Below, piece after piece: positions 1 through 10,427 of a stretch of DNA of 64,000 nt; positions within the stretch are counted from its first letter, which is position 1, and each line of letters begins with the position of its first letter. Under the pieces are notes generated by a model. The model was not told the DNA's origin, made no database searches, and worked only from the letters and a program-made list of their open reading frames with translations. The translations under genes were made by a program, and so were the position numbers. The stretch lies in contig CM067083.1 of assembly GCA_034008185.1 (NCBI GenBank), forward strand, positions 372,001 to 436,000. The letters run 5' to 3'. This stretch comes from Gorsachius magnificus (Eukaryota; Chordata; Aves; Pelecaniformes; Ardeidae).

Positions 1-924
1 TTAATTCAGGAGAGAAATTTTTATAGCCCTGGTCTGTGATTCAGAAGTGATTGTGGGGAGCTGGTTTGGGTATCCCAGGTATGGGATAAACCTACGTTTC
101 AAGTTTTGGAAAGCTAAAGCATCAAGCATATTTTCTATCAGTTAGCTGCAGCTGTACTATTAAGTGAAGACTTGATTTTGAAATCTGGTTCTAACGTCTG
201 TCAGTAGCGAAGCAGCTGGTTAACTGTGGCTGTTATGTTGTCCCATTGACTTGGGTCGTCTTACTTCCTTGTGGTCCAGCTTCTGCTCTCTTTGCTTATT
301 GTTTGCAGTCTTCTAGGTTGCAAGATTTTGGGAGATTGGGTACTCTCTCTTTATTCTATTTTTATATTGGGCATGATACAACTACTCCTCTGCAAGCCAC
401 CTTACTGCAAATGATAAAAACCAGTGATGTAAATGTGTCACCTGTTTTGTAGAACAGAAGTGTCATGTAAATGATTTACAGTTGTCATCTTTATTTTTCA
501 GTGTCAAAGGGCTTTTTGTGCAGAAGGGCAACATTTTGCTATCTAGTAATTATCAGTAATAGAATTAAAAACCCCACCATTAGGTTGTTACGTATCTGCT
601 TGTCTGCACACAAAGCAGCAGGCAAAAAAAGGCAGCTAGGGAGCTACAGAGCAGTCACCAGCTGGCATCTCGGAGCTGACAGTTGTGGAACAGAAAAGGG
701 ACAGAAAAAAAGACCCAGAGCTGCTCCTGTGGACTTCCCCTCCCCTGCAAAGAAGCATCTTGCAAATAAGAGGTGAAGGAAGCCAGCTGCCTCCTCCTGT
801 ATCACTCTATGCTCCTGGAGCGTTATTTAAAAATAGGTGACAGACATATGTAGAAACATAAATGAGACCTGAGGGAGGAAGCAAGATCACTCACGATAGT
901 CTCTTCTGAAAGCTGGTTGGAATG

Positions 925-1022
925 CAGTCCTGGGCAGTCTGCACAAGGTGACCCGGCCTGAGCAGCGGGCTTGCACAAGATGGCCTCCAGTGGTCCCTTC
1001 CAACCATCACCGTTCTCTGACT
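925..1022 (+). mobile_element. CR1 LINE, 5'-truncated 3' end
   Basis: The segment carries the conserved CR1 3' untranslated pattern: a 'cctgggcagtctgcacaaggt' type stretch, then gacccggcctgagcagcggg, then a 'gatggcctccag-tggtcccttccaacc' tail. CR1 is the dominant bird LINE and usually survives as short 3' fragments like this. Substitutions (ttgcacaagatgg where ttggactagatga is usual) point to an old copy. The 5' limit is approximate. No target duplication is expected or seen. Confidence 0.8.
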
Positions 1023-4000
1023 GTTACCTGGTTGTGGTACAAACCTTAGAGGCTTCCGTGTGCTTTCCTTGTCCAGGGGCTGCAAGCTGTAGGCCCATAC
1101 TTTGTGGCAAATTCTGTGCTGCTGAGCCTTTTAACGAGCATGTGGTTATAGGTTTTAACAATACAGCTGTTACACGTTTTTTAACATGCAGGAAATCTAT
1201 GAGACTTGTTCTAAATGCGAAAACTTAGCATGAACAACTGTTCTGTTCAGGTTCTTATGTGACTCTTGTCAATCTAACATCCGAGTGCTTTTCAGAAATT
1301 TCTTAAGCAGTCTCATGCATTCATCTCCTCTTTTTCCTCTCCATTTAAAAACTATGTTATTTTTGAGTTTGCAATCCTGTGCGTTTCCTTCAAGTAAGAT
1401 TTTCAAAAGTAGTGGCATCCCTCTATCTGGAGAGGCAAGGGCAGCTCTGAGGAAAGAGAGAGACTTTTTAATAGCTTGAGCGTGAATCACGGATGGTTTC
1501 AGAGATAGGCTCCTGAGAAGGAACTTCGGTATCATAGGCTAAGAGCCTGACACTATTCCTAGAGAGAAAGAGCCGCTCGTATTTAACAGTAAAATTAGAG
1601 TTAGCTCATGGCTATACACTGCTCAGGAATATTAATTCTGTTATCACTGAATAATAATTAAAGCTATTGTTGTAGCTTTGCACATTTTATAATCTAAACA
1701 AAAAATTCTGACACTTTGAAGCGTTGGTTGTCCTGAAAGATTGTAAGTTGTTGTTTATACCTGCCCAGTGTGGCCAAAAAGAGAGAGACAAAACTAAGGG
1801 CTGTGGTAGTTGAATTTCAGAGAAAGGAAAAAGAAAGAGGGAAAAAATCAGACGTGTACTATTATTACTCTTAATTTCTAATACCGGCTGAATAAAGCAT
1901 TAGCTTGTCACAAGTTACAGAGGTTTGTTATGGCTTATTGACAATATACACTTTATATGATAGATATTTGATAAACAGCTTTTCTTTTCACTGCTTGTTA
2001 AACATTTGGCTTACGACCATAAACAAAAAGTCCGTATTTTTTAAGCGGTTTGAACAAAAGCTCTTTCCCTCTGAATGATTCAGGTTCCATTATTGCACAA
2101 GATGTGACTCAAAATTACGTTCAGTATTCATTCATGAAAACTTATGGGAAAAGCAGTAATGTTTTGGGGCTTTTTTTTTAATTAAGAAAGAAAAGAAAAA
2201 AGCCCACTGTTTTAATAAAGAAGTTTGCAATAAAAAAACCCAACCAACTCATAAGCACAGTTCCCCTCCTCTCTGACTTTTTCATTTTATTAAAAATGTA
2301 ATTTGAAAAGGGAATTATCTTGGTTTTTGGTTTGTTTGGGTTTTTTTTGAAATGTAGCGCCCATATAAGAATTGCATCCCAGTAGTCCATTGTCAAGCTT
2401 TTCCAATATAATGGCCAGCCTATATCCTTGAACTTATTGTGCTGTCAGTCACATATAGTTTATATTTGATTATATTTCCTAACACATGCACAATTATATG
2501 AATGCTGTTTTAACGATTGCACCGTTTCTGCAGGCTACTGTGTGGGAAATTTGATGCCAGATTATCCCTTCATGTGAAGGCAGTGAAGGTTTGCTAGACA
2601 CCTTACATCGATAGAGGATGTGGACTTTCTTTTAATGAATTCGAAGGCTGAGAATTTAAAATGCAAGCTGCATTCATTTGTAGAGTAATTTTATGTTCCC
2701 CCATTTAAAAAAAAAAACAACAAAACACCAACAACATAATAAGGATATTTTTTCAAGCTCTTTAGCTTGTAAGTAGAGACCACAGGTTGATATTATTTTT
2801 CCTTTCAAAATGCAGTACTGAATAATAGTGAAAGAGTATACAAAAATCTGTCTTTAATACAATATTGATATGCCACTTACGTTTCGGGGTAATTACAGTA
2901 ATTTGGTTGTTACTCTATATGGTGTCATGAATTAGTAGCTGGAAAACATTATGATGCAGTGGGAACGATTCAAGGGCTTTTCATCAGGCATCATGGTGAA
3001 CTGGCTTCTTGATCCTGCTGACTGTTACCTCTGCTAACGACCCAGCAATCACTGAATTATTTTAATTTTCTTGTTGTTCGTGTTCCTTGCTTCATTTAGT
3101 GCAACACTGTTTGTTCTTCCCAGTCACTTGTGTACAGCCTATATGTAAACAGTGATGCAGCCACATTTGACAGTTGTGGATGGTGGAGCCATTAAGAGAT
3201 TTCCTTTCAGTATAAAGTCAGAAACAACATATCAATATTTACATGACAACAAGAGACTTGTATTAATTAACTTCTGACACCTGCAAGGCTGTTCATAATG
3301 AGAAACGTAGCTGGGTTAATCAAGACGACATTTGATCATTTCTGTGAAGTCTCACATCTGTGATACCCTTGGAGGAAACCGTGATTTCTAACCCCCGTGT
3401 TTCATCTTGCCCTGCACGTTGCATCTGCATTCTCTTCTACTGCCAGAGAACAGATTTACAGATTTTCAGATAACAGATTTCTAAAAATACTTCTGGCTAA
3501 ATTATTTTAAACCTTTTGAGTTGGGGGGGGGTGGGGTGTTGCATGGGTTTTTTTGCTTGTGTTTTGTTTTTTTAAAGAGCTCATTAGGGTATGAAGAAAT
3601 GCTTATGTTGGTGAATGTAGCTTAGATGGGTTTCCCAAGGTAAAGTTCAGAGAGAGGAGTGAAGAACTCCGTTGTGGCAGGTTTTCTGAAGGTTTTTTTT
3701 CTTCCTACTGGAGCTCAGAAACTTAGAATTCCTTCTGTTACTGGAGCTTTCAAATGCAAGGGTGTCCTGGCCTGATGTGTTTTTTGCAGCAGCAACACCT
3801 ACATCTCAAGAATTTCTTAGTTAAAACTTATTTTCAGGCTTTATTTTTAACTATAAAACCAAACCCAACGTATGTGTAAAATTAGGGAGGTGACAAGGAA
3901 TTGAAGATACATGTTCATGGGCTAAAAACACAGCAGCTGACACTTTGCTTTAGTAATTTTGGTGGTTGTTTGGGGTAATATGTCGTGTTCGCTAGTATTT

Positions 4001-4536
4001 CAATGTTTCTTTTCCAAGTCGATGATTTAAAATAATTTTGGTCGTTAACATTAACTTTAAATGTGACGTTTAGGATGCATTATCAGATTATTTCTTGTTC
4101 TGAATACCCTCGCCTTCCATTGACTTTAAAAGAAATAATCCATCGCTCTACAGGTTTAGGAACTGCTTTCCCCGAAGTGTGTAACATCCACTGGCATGGC
4201 AATTGCCTGCTGTCGAGCAAGCATCACGATGTTAGAAAAGTTCATCGTCAGTTCTGGCCTGCTCATGTAGAGCTGTTGTGTGGTGCTGTGTAAAACTGCT
4301 AAGATCTGTCTTAAGATAATGGTTAGGGAATTAAAATCAAACATAATGCATCATACATGTTCCAAACTGGCTTTGGACATTTTTAATGTGGTTTCCTAGT
4401 ATTTTAAATGTCTACTCTGGATTTGGCCCTGGCCAAAGGGTTTGCATAGCAAAAAAAAAAAAGTGTATAGTGATATTTAAATGATCTCCCTAACACATAG
4501 ATGCTTGCTTTAATTGGCTTAAGCACTTGACCAGAG

Positions 4537-4620
4537 ATGCTGTGTGTGTATAGGTATGCTGTGTGTGTATAGGTATGCTGTGTGTGTATAGGTATGCTGT
4601 GTGTGTATATGTATATATAG
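4537..4620. repeat. 19-bp tandem repeat (minisatellite), about 4 copies
   Basis: The unit atgctgtgtgtgtataggt starts at 4537, 4556, 4575 and 4594. The last copy runs into a short TA-rich tail (gtatatgtatatata). The copies are nearly identical, which suggests recent expansion or slippage and likely length polymorphism. It lies within an intron of CFAP61. Confidence 0.93.
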
Positions 4621-5277
4621 CATGGTATATGTATCATGGCAGTCAATGTTTAAATATCGATTCATCAGATGGCTACAAGCAATTTCATCCTACCACCTTG
4701 GTTATCTGTTTGCCCACCACAATATTATTACTCTGGTTGGAATAAACTAGACTGTTAGGTTTAGCAACTGAGAAGGGAATTTAAAGCCGTTTCTTGTCCC
4801 TGCCTGCGCCCATAAGTAAGGGTCCTGGCTTGATTAGGATTTACTCTGAATTTCAGTTCTGTTAAGAGAACTCATCTGAGAATCAAGAGCCTTTGCCTAT
4901 GATCATCAGAAAACAAGTTAGCAACCAGCTCAGGGTTTGAGATACCAGTCAATACACTAATGACTCATATTATTCTCTTCAGAGAGGGTAGACTTTTATT
5001 ACATATAATACAGGAGTTAGGCATTGCTTCCAAGCCGTGTCGTGTTCAATTCTTAATTTATAACTGATTCTATGGGTTTTGCCTTGAGATCAAATAGTCT
5101 AATGAAGTTCTAGCCAAGTAACTATAGGAGGGTCTATTTTAACTGTGGTTGTTAAAAATAAAGAAAATAAACCTTCCAGTAGAGGTGGTCTGGCACACAC
5201 TTTAGTTATTGCTGTGATTCTGAGGGTTAAACTTGCATTTTTAAGCCTGATAACATCTATTCTCTTTTGTTACTCAG

Positions 5278-5369
5278 GTGTAGATAAAAGCAACCAAACA
5301 AGTCAAGAAACGGAGTCTATTTCATCTCAAAAATTTGAACATATTCATGGTCAGGATGCAGCTGTGCAG
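5278..5369 (+). CDS. CFAP61: CFAP61 exon a (acidic linker)
   Basis: This 92-nt exon enters in phase 1 after tactcag and leaves in phase 0 at cag|gtaata. It encodes about 30 residues rich in Ser, Gln and Glu (VDKSNQTSQETESISSQ, then KFEHIHGQDAAVQ). In recalled human CFAP61 the same place is a low-complexity Ser/Gln/Glu linker (the SSQGSQKI region) before the conserved RPIYRGAS block. Alignment in this linker is weak, so the assignment rests on the splice sites, the phase that fits the next exon and the composition. The exon could be lineage-specific or alternatively spliced. It is the least certain exon of the set. Confidence 0.72.
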
Positions 5370-6511
5370 GTAATACCACTGTACACAGCAATACTGATAA
5401 CTTTAAAAGCTAATTTGAAGTAAAGCTTAGCAAAGCTTACCAGGACAAGCAATGCTTATTATTTCCACTCCTGCACTGTCCTCTGCGTGGGCCCACACTT
5501 ACATTTGCTGTTGTGTGTAGATCAGAAGCTGTTCTAGCTAGGATCTGGATGGAGGTGGTTATAGTTATTAATTGGATGAGTTTTCCCATCCAGTTCCATG
5601 TGAACAGCGGGACAGCACGGGGGTGGGTATAAAGTGGCACTGAGAGGAGACTAAAGCATGGGGGCCTGTGTGTGCAGGTCTGCTGCCAGGTAAAGGCATG
5701 TGGAAGCACAGCGTCGAGTGGGCTCCTCCGCAGATGCAGAGGGAGTGTTCCTGTAACAGACAGGGCAAGAGTTGTCTTACTGTGAAGATCTGCGAGTCCC
5801 GAGATTTTGACTTGACAGTGTTACTGAGCTTAAAAACCTGCTGCTGACGGAGAGCTACCAAAGCTGGAAAGCAGCAATATAGCTTCAGCTTTCCCCTGTA
5901 CTTTGTAGAAGTTAAAGCTGTGCCTCTTCTGTTGACTGAAGCTTGACTTGGTAAAAGAGCATCACTGTGAAATGTGTTGGTGCGCATAAATCAGCTGAGA
6001 ATTTACCCTGAGAAACTTTGAACAGTTGCATCTGTCTCTGGCCTGTCTCTCAGTGCTGTGTCAAAGCCACTCTGGTTTTCTTTCCATTATTGTTCATTTC
6101 CATTTCCACAATGTTCTCTGCATTGTCCCCATTTTCTTTAACATAACATGTTTTTAACTTTCATGTATTTTCAATATGCATCTGAAAACAAAATTTTTAT
6201 GTAGAAACATTTCTGAAAGATAAATATTTATTGCCTCACAAAGGGATTCTAATGGTAATAGTTTGTGAATGTATTGCTCCTCAGCAAGAATGTGTGTCAA
6301 GACCACTTTTATCTAGCGTTTCAGAAACAGGGAGATATCACATTAAAAATACTTCCTTGAACTTCCGTGTATGTCAAAATGCGACAAGTAGAAAGTCCAT
6401 CCTTGAGTGTCTGCTTGGAATGCCGTAAGATAGGAATGATGCAAGACCTGTTAATTAAAAAGTGAAGGTATTTTCTGAAATGTTGTAGGTGATAATTTGT
6501 TATTATTGCAG
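5370..6511 (+). other. CFAP61 intron, 1.1 kb
   Basis: The intron runs from gtaata to ttattattgcag. Nothing beyond unique AT-rich sequence is recognised. Longer antisense open frames (for example 5568-5987 minus) have no recognisable protein character. Confidence 0.85.
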
Positions 6512-6699
6512 AAGGACGGAGCCATTACTGTTTCCCATGCTGATCTGCCGTTAGATGATGTCGGAGGCAAAGATTTCAAAGTCTCAGCAACCCCCCTCCT
6601 TGAGACTGAAGAAGATGATGCTTTTCATCCAGTGTACAGAGGAGCTTCAAATGCTTTCTGTATCCGTCTGTTTTGTATTGATGAGAAGCATGAAACTAG
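6512..6699 (+). CDS. CFAP61: CFAP61 exon b (linker end and YRGAS motif)
   Basis: This 188-nt exon starts in phase 0 after attgcag and ends in phase 2 at ctag|gtaagt, close to an ideal donor. It encodes 62 residues plus two bases: an acidic stretch (DLPLDDVGGKDF, LLETEEDD) followed by FHPVYRGASNAFCIRLFCID. The second half matches human FRPIYRGASAAFCIQLFCID almost residue for residue, which anchors the gene identification. The acidic first half is poorly conserved, as expected of a linker. The split final codon AG|A gives Arg with the next exon, matching human ARSLDF. Confidence 0.95.
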
Positions 6700-7233
6700 G
6701 TAAGTATGGATGGATTATTACTGCTTTCCTAATCTTAATAACGACTTCCAGGGTTAATTTTTAGGACAGCATCTGCTGTAGTTAGGTTGGATTCTTTCTG
6801 ACCTCTTTTTTCATTTTGCTTTTACCTTCACTAATAAGCTACTGAAATTTTCAACCTCCAGCTGCAACTTCCCATCACTGGTAGGACTGTGTGGACAAAA
6901 AGTTACGAATCTATTTTTATTGGAAATCTGCTAGTTGAAATTGTGGAAGAAGGCCACTTCTTCCTCTGAAGAAACATTAAGTCCAAAGCCAGCTAACTTT
7001 GAAAAGAGCTAGATGTTATGGTCCTGGTCATTTCTGCCCATGGGGCAATAAAAGTGTTTTTAACTCTGCAGTTAAACGTTCTCATTTCTAAACACTCCCA
7101 TCACTGAGAGAATTGTTTCAGTTTTCTAGAATCCACTGCAGTATGGGGAAGACAAAGGCTTTTTATCTTAAAATGATTGCTGCTGCTGACCTTGAACTCT
7201 TAGATCCTGGTGGAGTGGAATAGATCTATAAAT

Positions 7234-7238
7234 GTGGT
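7234..7238. repeat. Target-site duplication, left copy (gtggt)
   Basis: The bases gtggt directly precede the LTR's TG terminus and recur directly after its CA terminus at 7773-7777. A 5-bp duplication is the size usually made by ERVL-type integrases. The same 5-mer also occurs inside the LTR edge, so chance cannot be fully excluded. Confidence 0.8.
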
Positions 7239-7772
7239 TGTCGTGGTTTAACCTGGCAGGCAGCTAAACCTGCATAGCCGTTCACTCACTCTCGCCCTCC
7301 CCAGTGGCATGGGGGAGAGAATTGGGGGGGGGGAAAAAAAAAAAGAAAAAAGAAAAAAAATTGTGAGTTGAGATAAAGACAGTTTAATAGGACAGAAAAG
7401 GAAGGGAAAATAATAATAATGATAAAAGAATATACAAACCCAGTGATGCACAGTGCAGTTGCTCACCACTTGCTGACTGATGCCCAGCCTGTCCCTAAGC
7501 AGCGGTTCCCCCCCAGCCAGCTCCCCCCAGTTTCTATACTGAGCATGACATCATATGATGTTGGAATAGCCCTTTGGCCAGTTGGGGTCGGCTGTCCTGG
7601 CTGTACCCCCTCCCAGCTGAAAAGTCCTTGACAAGTGCAAGCACTACTTAGCAACTGCTGGAACATCAGTGTGTTATCAACGTCATTCTTGTTCTAAATC
7701 CAAAACACAGCACTATGCCAGCTGCTAGAGGGGGAAAAAAAAATTAACTGTATCCCAGTCGAAACCAGGACA
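7239..7772 (-). mobile_element. Solo LTR of an avian endogenous retrovirus, antisense to the gene
   Basis: The element begins tgtcgtggtttaacc and ends gaaaccaggaca on the + strand, with TG...CA termini and a 5-bp gtggt duplication on both sides. Read on the minus strand it shows the order of a widespread bird LTR family: a TGTCCTGGTTTC start, a TATA-box position reading AGTATAGAAA (7531-7541, with a substitution in the box), an ATTAAA poly(A) signal (+ strand tttaat at 7383-7388) and a GTTAAACCACGACA end. No retroviral coding sequence lies beside it, so it is a solo LTR left by recombination between two LTRs. It is an old viral remnant with no genes. The class is most likely ERVL given the duplication length; the exact subfamily is not determined. 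Confidence 0.92.
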
Positions 7773-7777
7773 GTGGT
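7773..7777. repeat. Target-site duplication, right copy (gtggt)
   Basis: This exact copy of 7234-7238 directly follows the CA end of the LTR. It marks one insertion event and fixes the element boundaries. Confidence 0.8.
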
Positions 7778-10387
7778 TTAGACTTTTTTTTTTCCCCAAA
7801 TTTCTCTGCACCCTTGGAGAGAGAACCTACACTCAACTACATCAGCAAAAGCCTCTCCAGAAACATTGACCCCTTCTGATCATAAATGAGCCTTGCTCTT
7901 GTTTGTAGATCCTAAAAAGAAAGATAAAACATGCAGTTGCTTACAAAAAGTAGACCGAAAGAGGCTGAGCACACCCAAGATCTTCCGCACTTTAAAATAC
8001 ATGTCATTTCTAGAGACACGAGGCATCAGTGGCAAGGACTTTATAGATAATGAATTTGACAACTGTACTACCATTTGAAAAAACATCTTTCTACTTGTAG
8101 TCATTGGTGACTGACAAGGTCTGAACTTAGCTGGCTTAAAGGAAATTTAGGAATAAACCTGATTAAGAAGAAAAATCAGAACTCCTTGAAAACTAATTCT
8201 ATTTATTAAGCCATTTCTTGATTAAGGAGGGGGCTTACCCAAAGGGATTAAACACTGTGAATCTGCTACAAATGCAAATATCCTAAGTTACCAAAGCAAA
8301 GCAAACACGTAGCCTTTCTGGTACATATTTACCGAGTAATACAGCTCAAATGCATTAGAAAGAGAGAGAAATGCAGTACTAGAAGTCTGTGGTGTACTGA
8401 GAAACACCAATCAACACTTATACAATAGAACAATCGTGCTGCGGAGAGTACAGTCCAGAATAATTTATGGACAATCTAGTCTAAAATAAAATTCAAGCAA
8501 GATAATTATTCCAGAACAAAATAACTTTATTTTAAAATAATACTGAGGTGAGGGTCTTGCTCAGCAACAACTCCACTATACTGAAATAGCAGTTCAAAGC
8601 AGAGATTTGTAACTATGCCAAGAAATAACCTCTCTTTATAGAACTAGTTGAGTTCTCTGCTCATAGCATCCTGCTTAGGATAAGGATCTGTCACTTTTTT
8701 GCCCTCTTCTGACATTCTACCCTTCGTATGCACTGTGGTTGTTTCTGTTCAAGATAGGTTCAGTGTTTATTGCTGAACACTGCAGTCCCATTCTTTTTTT
8801 CCCTGGAGACATCTCTGGTACAGTTTGGATTCCAAGATGGGTATCTGTGGAGAAGATAGCATTCCTTTCTGAAGAGTTCTCCTAAGATTAACACTCACGC
8901 AAGATCCTTTCCTCAGAGCTGAGGAATCTGTAGATCTTTGTTTTTAAATATGTTGCTTACATGCTTCCTTAGTGTACATTTGCCTGATCTACCTGTTTGT
9001 AAAAGAAACATTAGAAAAGAAAATATGCCTGAAAGGATGGCATGAGGTAATCCTGACTGTATCTCGGAATCTTGTCCTGAAGTTACTGCTGACCCTGCAC
9101 AGCGTGTGTCCAGAAATAGCAATTTAGTTGAAGCATAGGCACGATGGCATCTTAGCCCTCAAGGGAGGTTTGCTACTGGGGAATTGTGTTACCCAGTAAA
9201 GTTGCTAAATGTTTCCATCTCTTAAATCCAGAGCTGTTATGTGCCTTGTTAGTGCATTGCAAGTGAAACGTGAAGGAACTAAATAGCTAGTTTATCTGCA
9301 GATATTTTATACCTTTTTAAGTCCCCTGAAAAATCTCTTAGCTCTGTTCTTGCGTTCCTTGCTGCCAAGGAGGTACTGAATACCAGAGAACAGGAAACTG
9401 CACTGCAGTGGCATTTTCCCTTCCCGCATTTAGCTGTTCTCTTCACTAGTCATAACTATGTGTTCTGCAGGGGAATGTGTAACACCCCAATCCAGATCTG
9501 GATTTGTAGCTTTTTAAAGTTTTCATTCAATTATAGATATTTTAACTAGAAATTATTTCTCTTTTCATTCAGTAATATTATTGGTGAAGTAATTAAAGGG
9601 AACTTAATTACAAGTTTGAAGGGAGGAGGGGTTTTATCAGTATTTGTACATAATATGTATCTGTATTGAATTTCTTTAAAAGACACATTTGGTACACTGG
9701 AAAAATATTTTACAGAACTTCAGCGTAACTTTCTTTTATGCGTTTAGAGCTCTTTAATATCCTTACACATAGGAGAAACAGGAAGAATTTCTTAGATTTC
9801 TTATGTCTTTTTAATGTCACATTCCACTGTCACCATGGAAAAGAGTGAAATTACTCTTGACCAGTAGGTAAGAAATGGAAAGTAGTAAAGTATTCAGAAA
9901 CAATTTCAAAGTGTTGATGTTCCTGTTAGTCTGTTACAGTACATTGGATAGGTCTACCAAGTAGACAGTGACAGAACTCTTGGTACTGGATGAAAATACT
10001 GTGGAACATAGCAACAACTGTTTGTAACCTCAGTTAATATTTGCTGTACACCGATGCTCTGACAGTCCACGGATGACTTCTGAAAAATGTTGGAGTCAAC
10101 ATGAGAGACTTTTTTTTTTTTTCTTTTTCCTTTCCGTGAAGAGCCTAACGTTTTGATACCGTTTCAGACATGTGGGGTTATTCTTGTTAATAGTGGTACT
10201 TTAAGCTCTGAAGTCAACAACTGATGTGCAGCGTGCAACATCTGCAATTGATTGATGATGAACTAGCAGGACTGTCTGATCAGCGCTGTGAATAAATGTT
10301 CCTTGCACTTATGTGGATGCAAATATCAAAATGTATAGGATCTGTCTGATATGCACTTTATTTAACAATGTTTACTCTTGCTTGCAG

Positions 10388-10427
10388 ATCGCTGGATTTT
10401 TTGCATTATGTTTTCAAGCTTTTTCCA
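10388..10427 (+). CDS. CFAP61: CFAP61 exon c, 40-nt small exon
   Basis: This very short exon lies between cttgcag and cca|gtatgt. With the two carried bases it reads RSLDFLHYVFKLFP, against human RSLDFMNFVFSLFS, then returns to phase 0. The match to human across the whole exon and the phase fit on both sides make it secure despite its size. The donor lacks the usual G at the last exon base. It continues the conserved region after the YRGAS block. Confidence 0.94.

Larger units (their letters stand above)
1..5277 (+). other. CFAP61 intron (3' part), no exon seen
   Basis: This AT-rich stretch precedes the first visible exon and ends in an AG acceptor (tttgttactcag). I found no segment resembling the more N-terminal CFAP61 residues. 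It holds a CR1 3' end near 925-1022 and a 19-bp tandem repeat near 4537-4620. Open frames here, such as 246-452 and 471-776, are short, have ordinary composition and match nothing I know. The rest shows no recognisable element. Confidence 0.7.
6700..10387 (+). other. CFAP61 intron, 3.7 kb, carries an avian LTR
   Basis: The intron runs from gtaagt to cttgcag. It contains the complete antisense LTR at 7239-7772. A Lys-rich open frame at 7893-8078 sits just after a tttgtag acceptor-like site, but splicing exon b to that site would read Arg, Ser, stop, so it is not an exon. The rest (8100-10387) is unique AT-rich sequence with nothing recognised. Confidence 0.85.

Noticed and set aside
7248..7666. 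Two minus-strand open frames
   Set aside because: They lie entirely within the LTR and are chance frames in LTR control sequence, not viral genes.
7893..8078. Lys-rich open frame after an acceptor-like tttgtag
   Set aside because: Splicing from exon b to this site gives Arg, Ser, stop. The true continuation at 10388 matches human CFAP61 exactly in frame.
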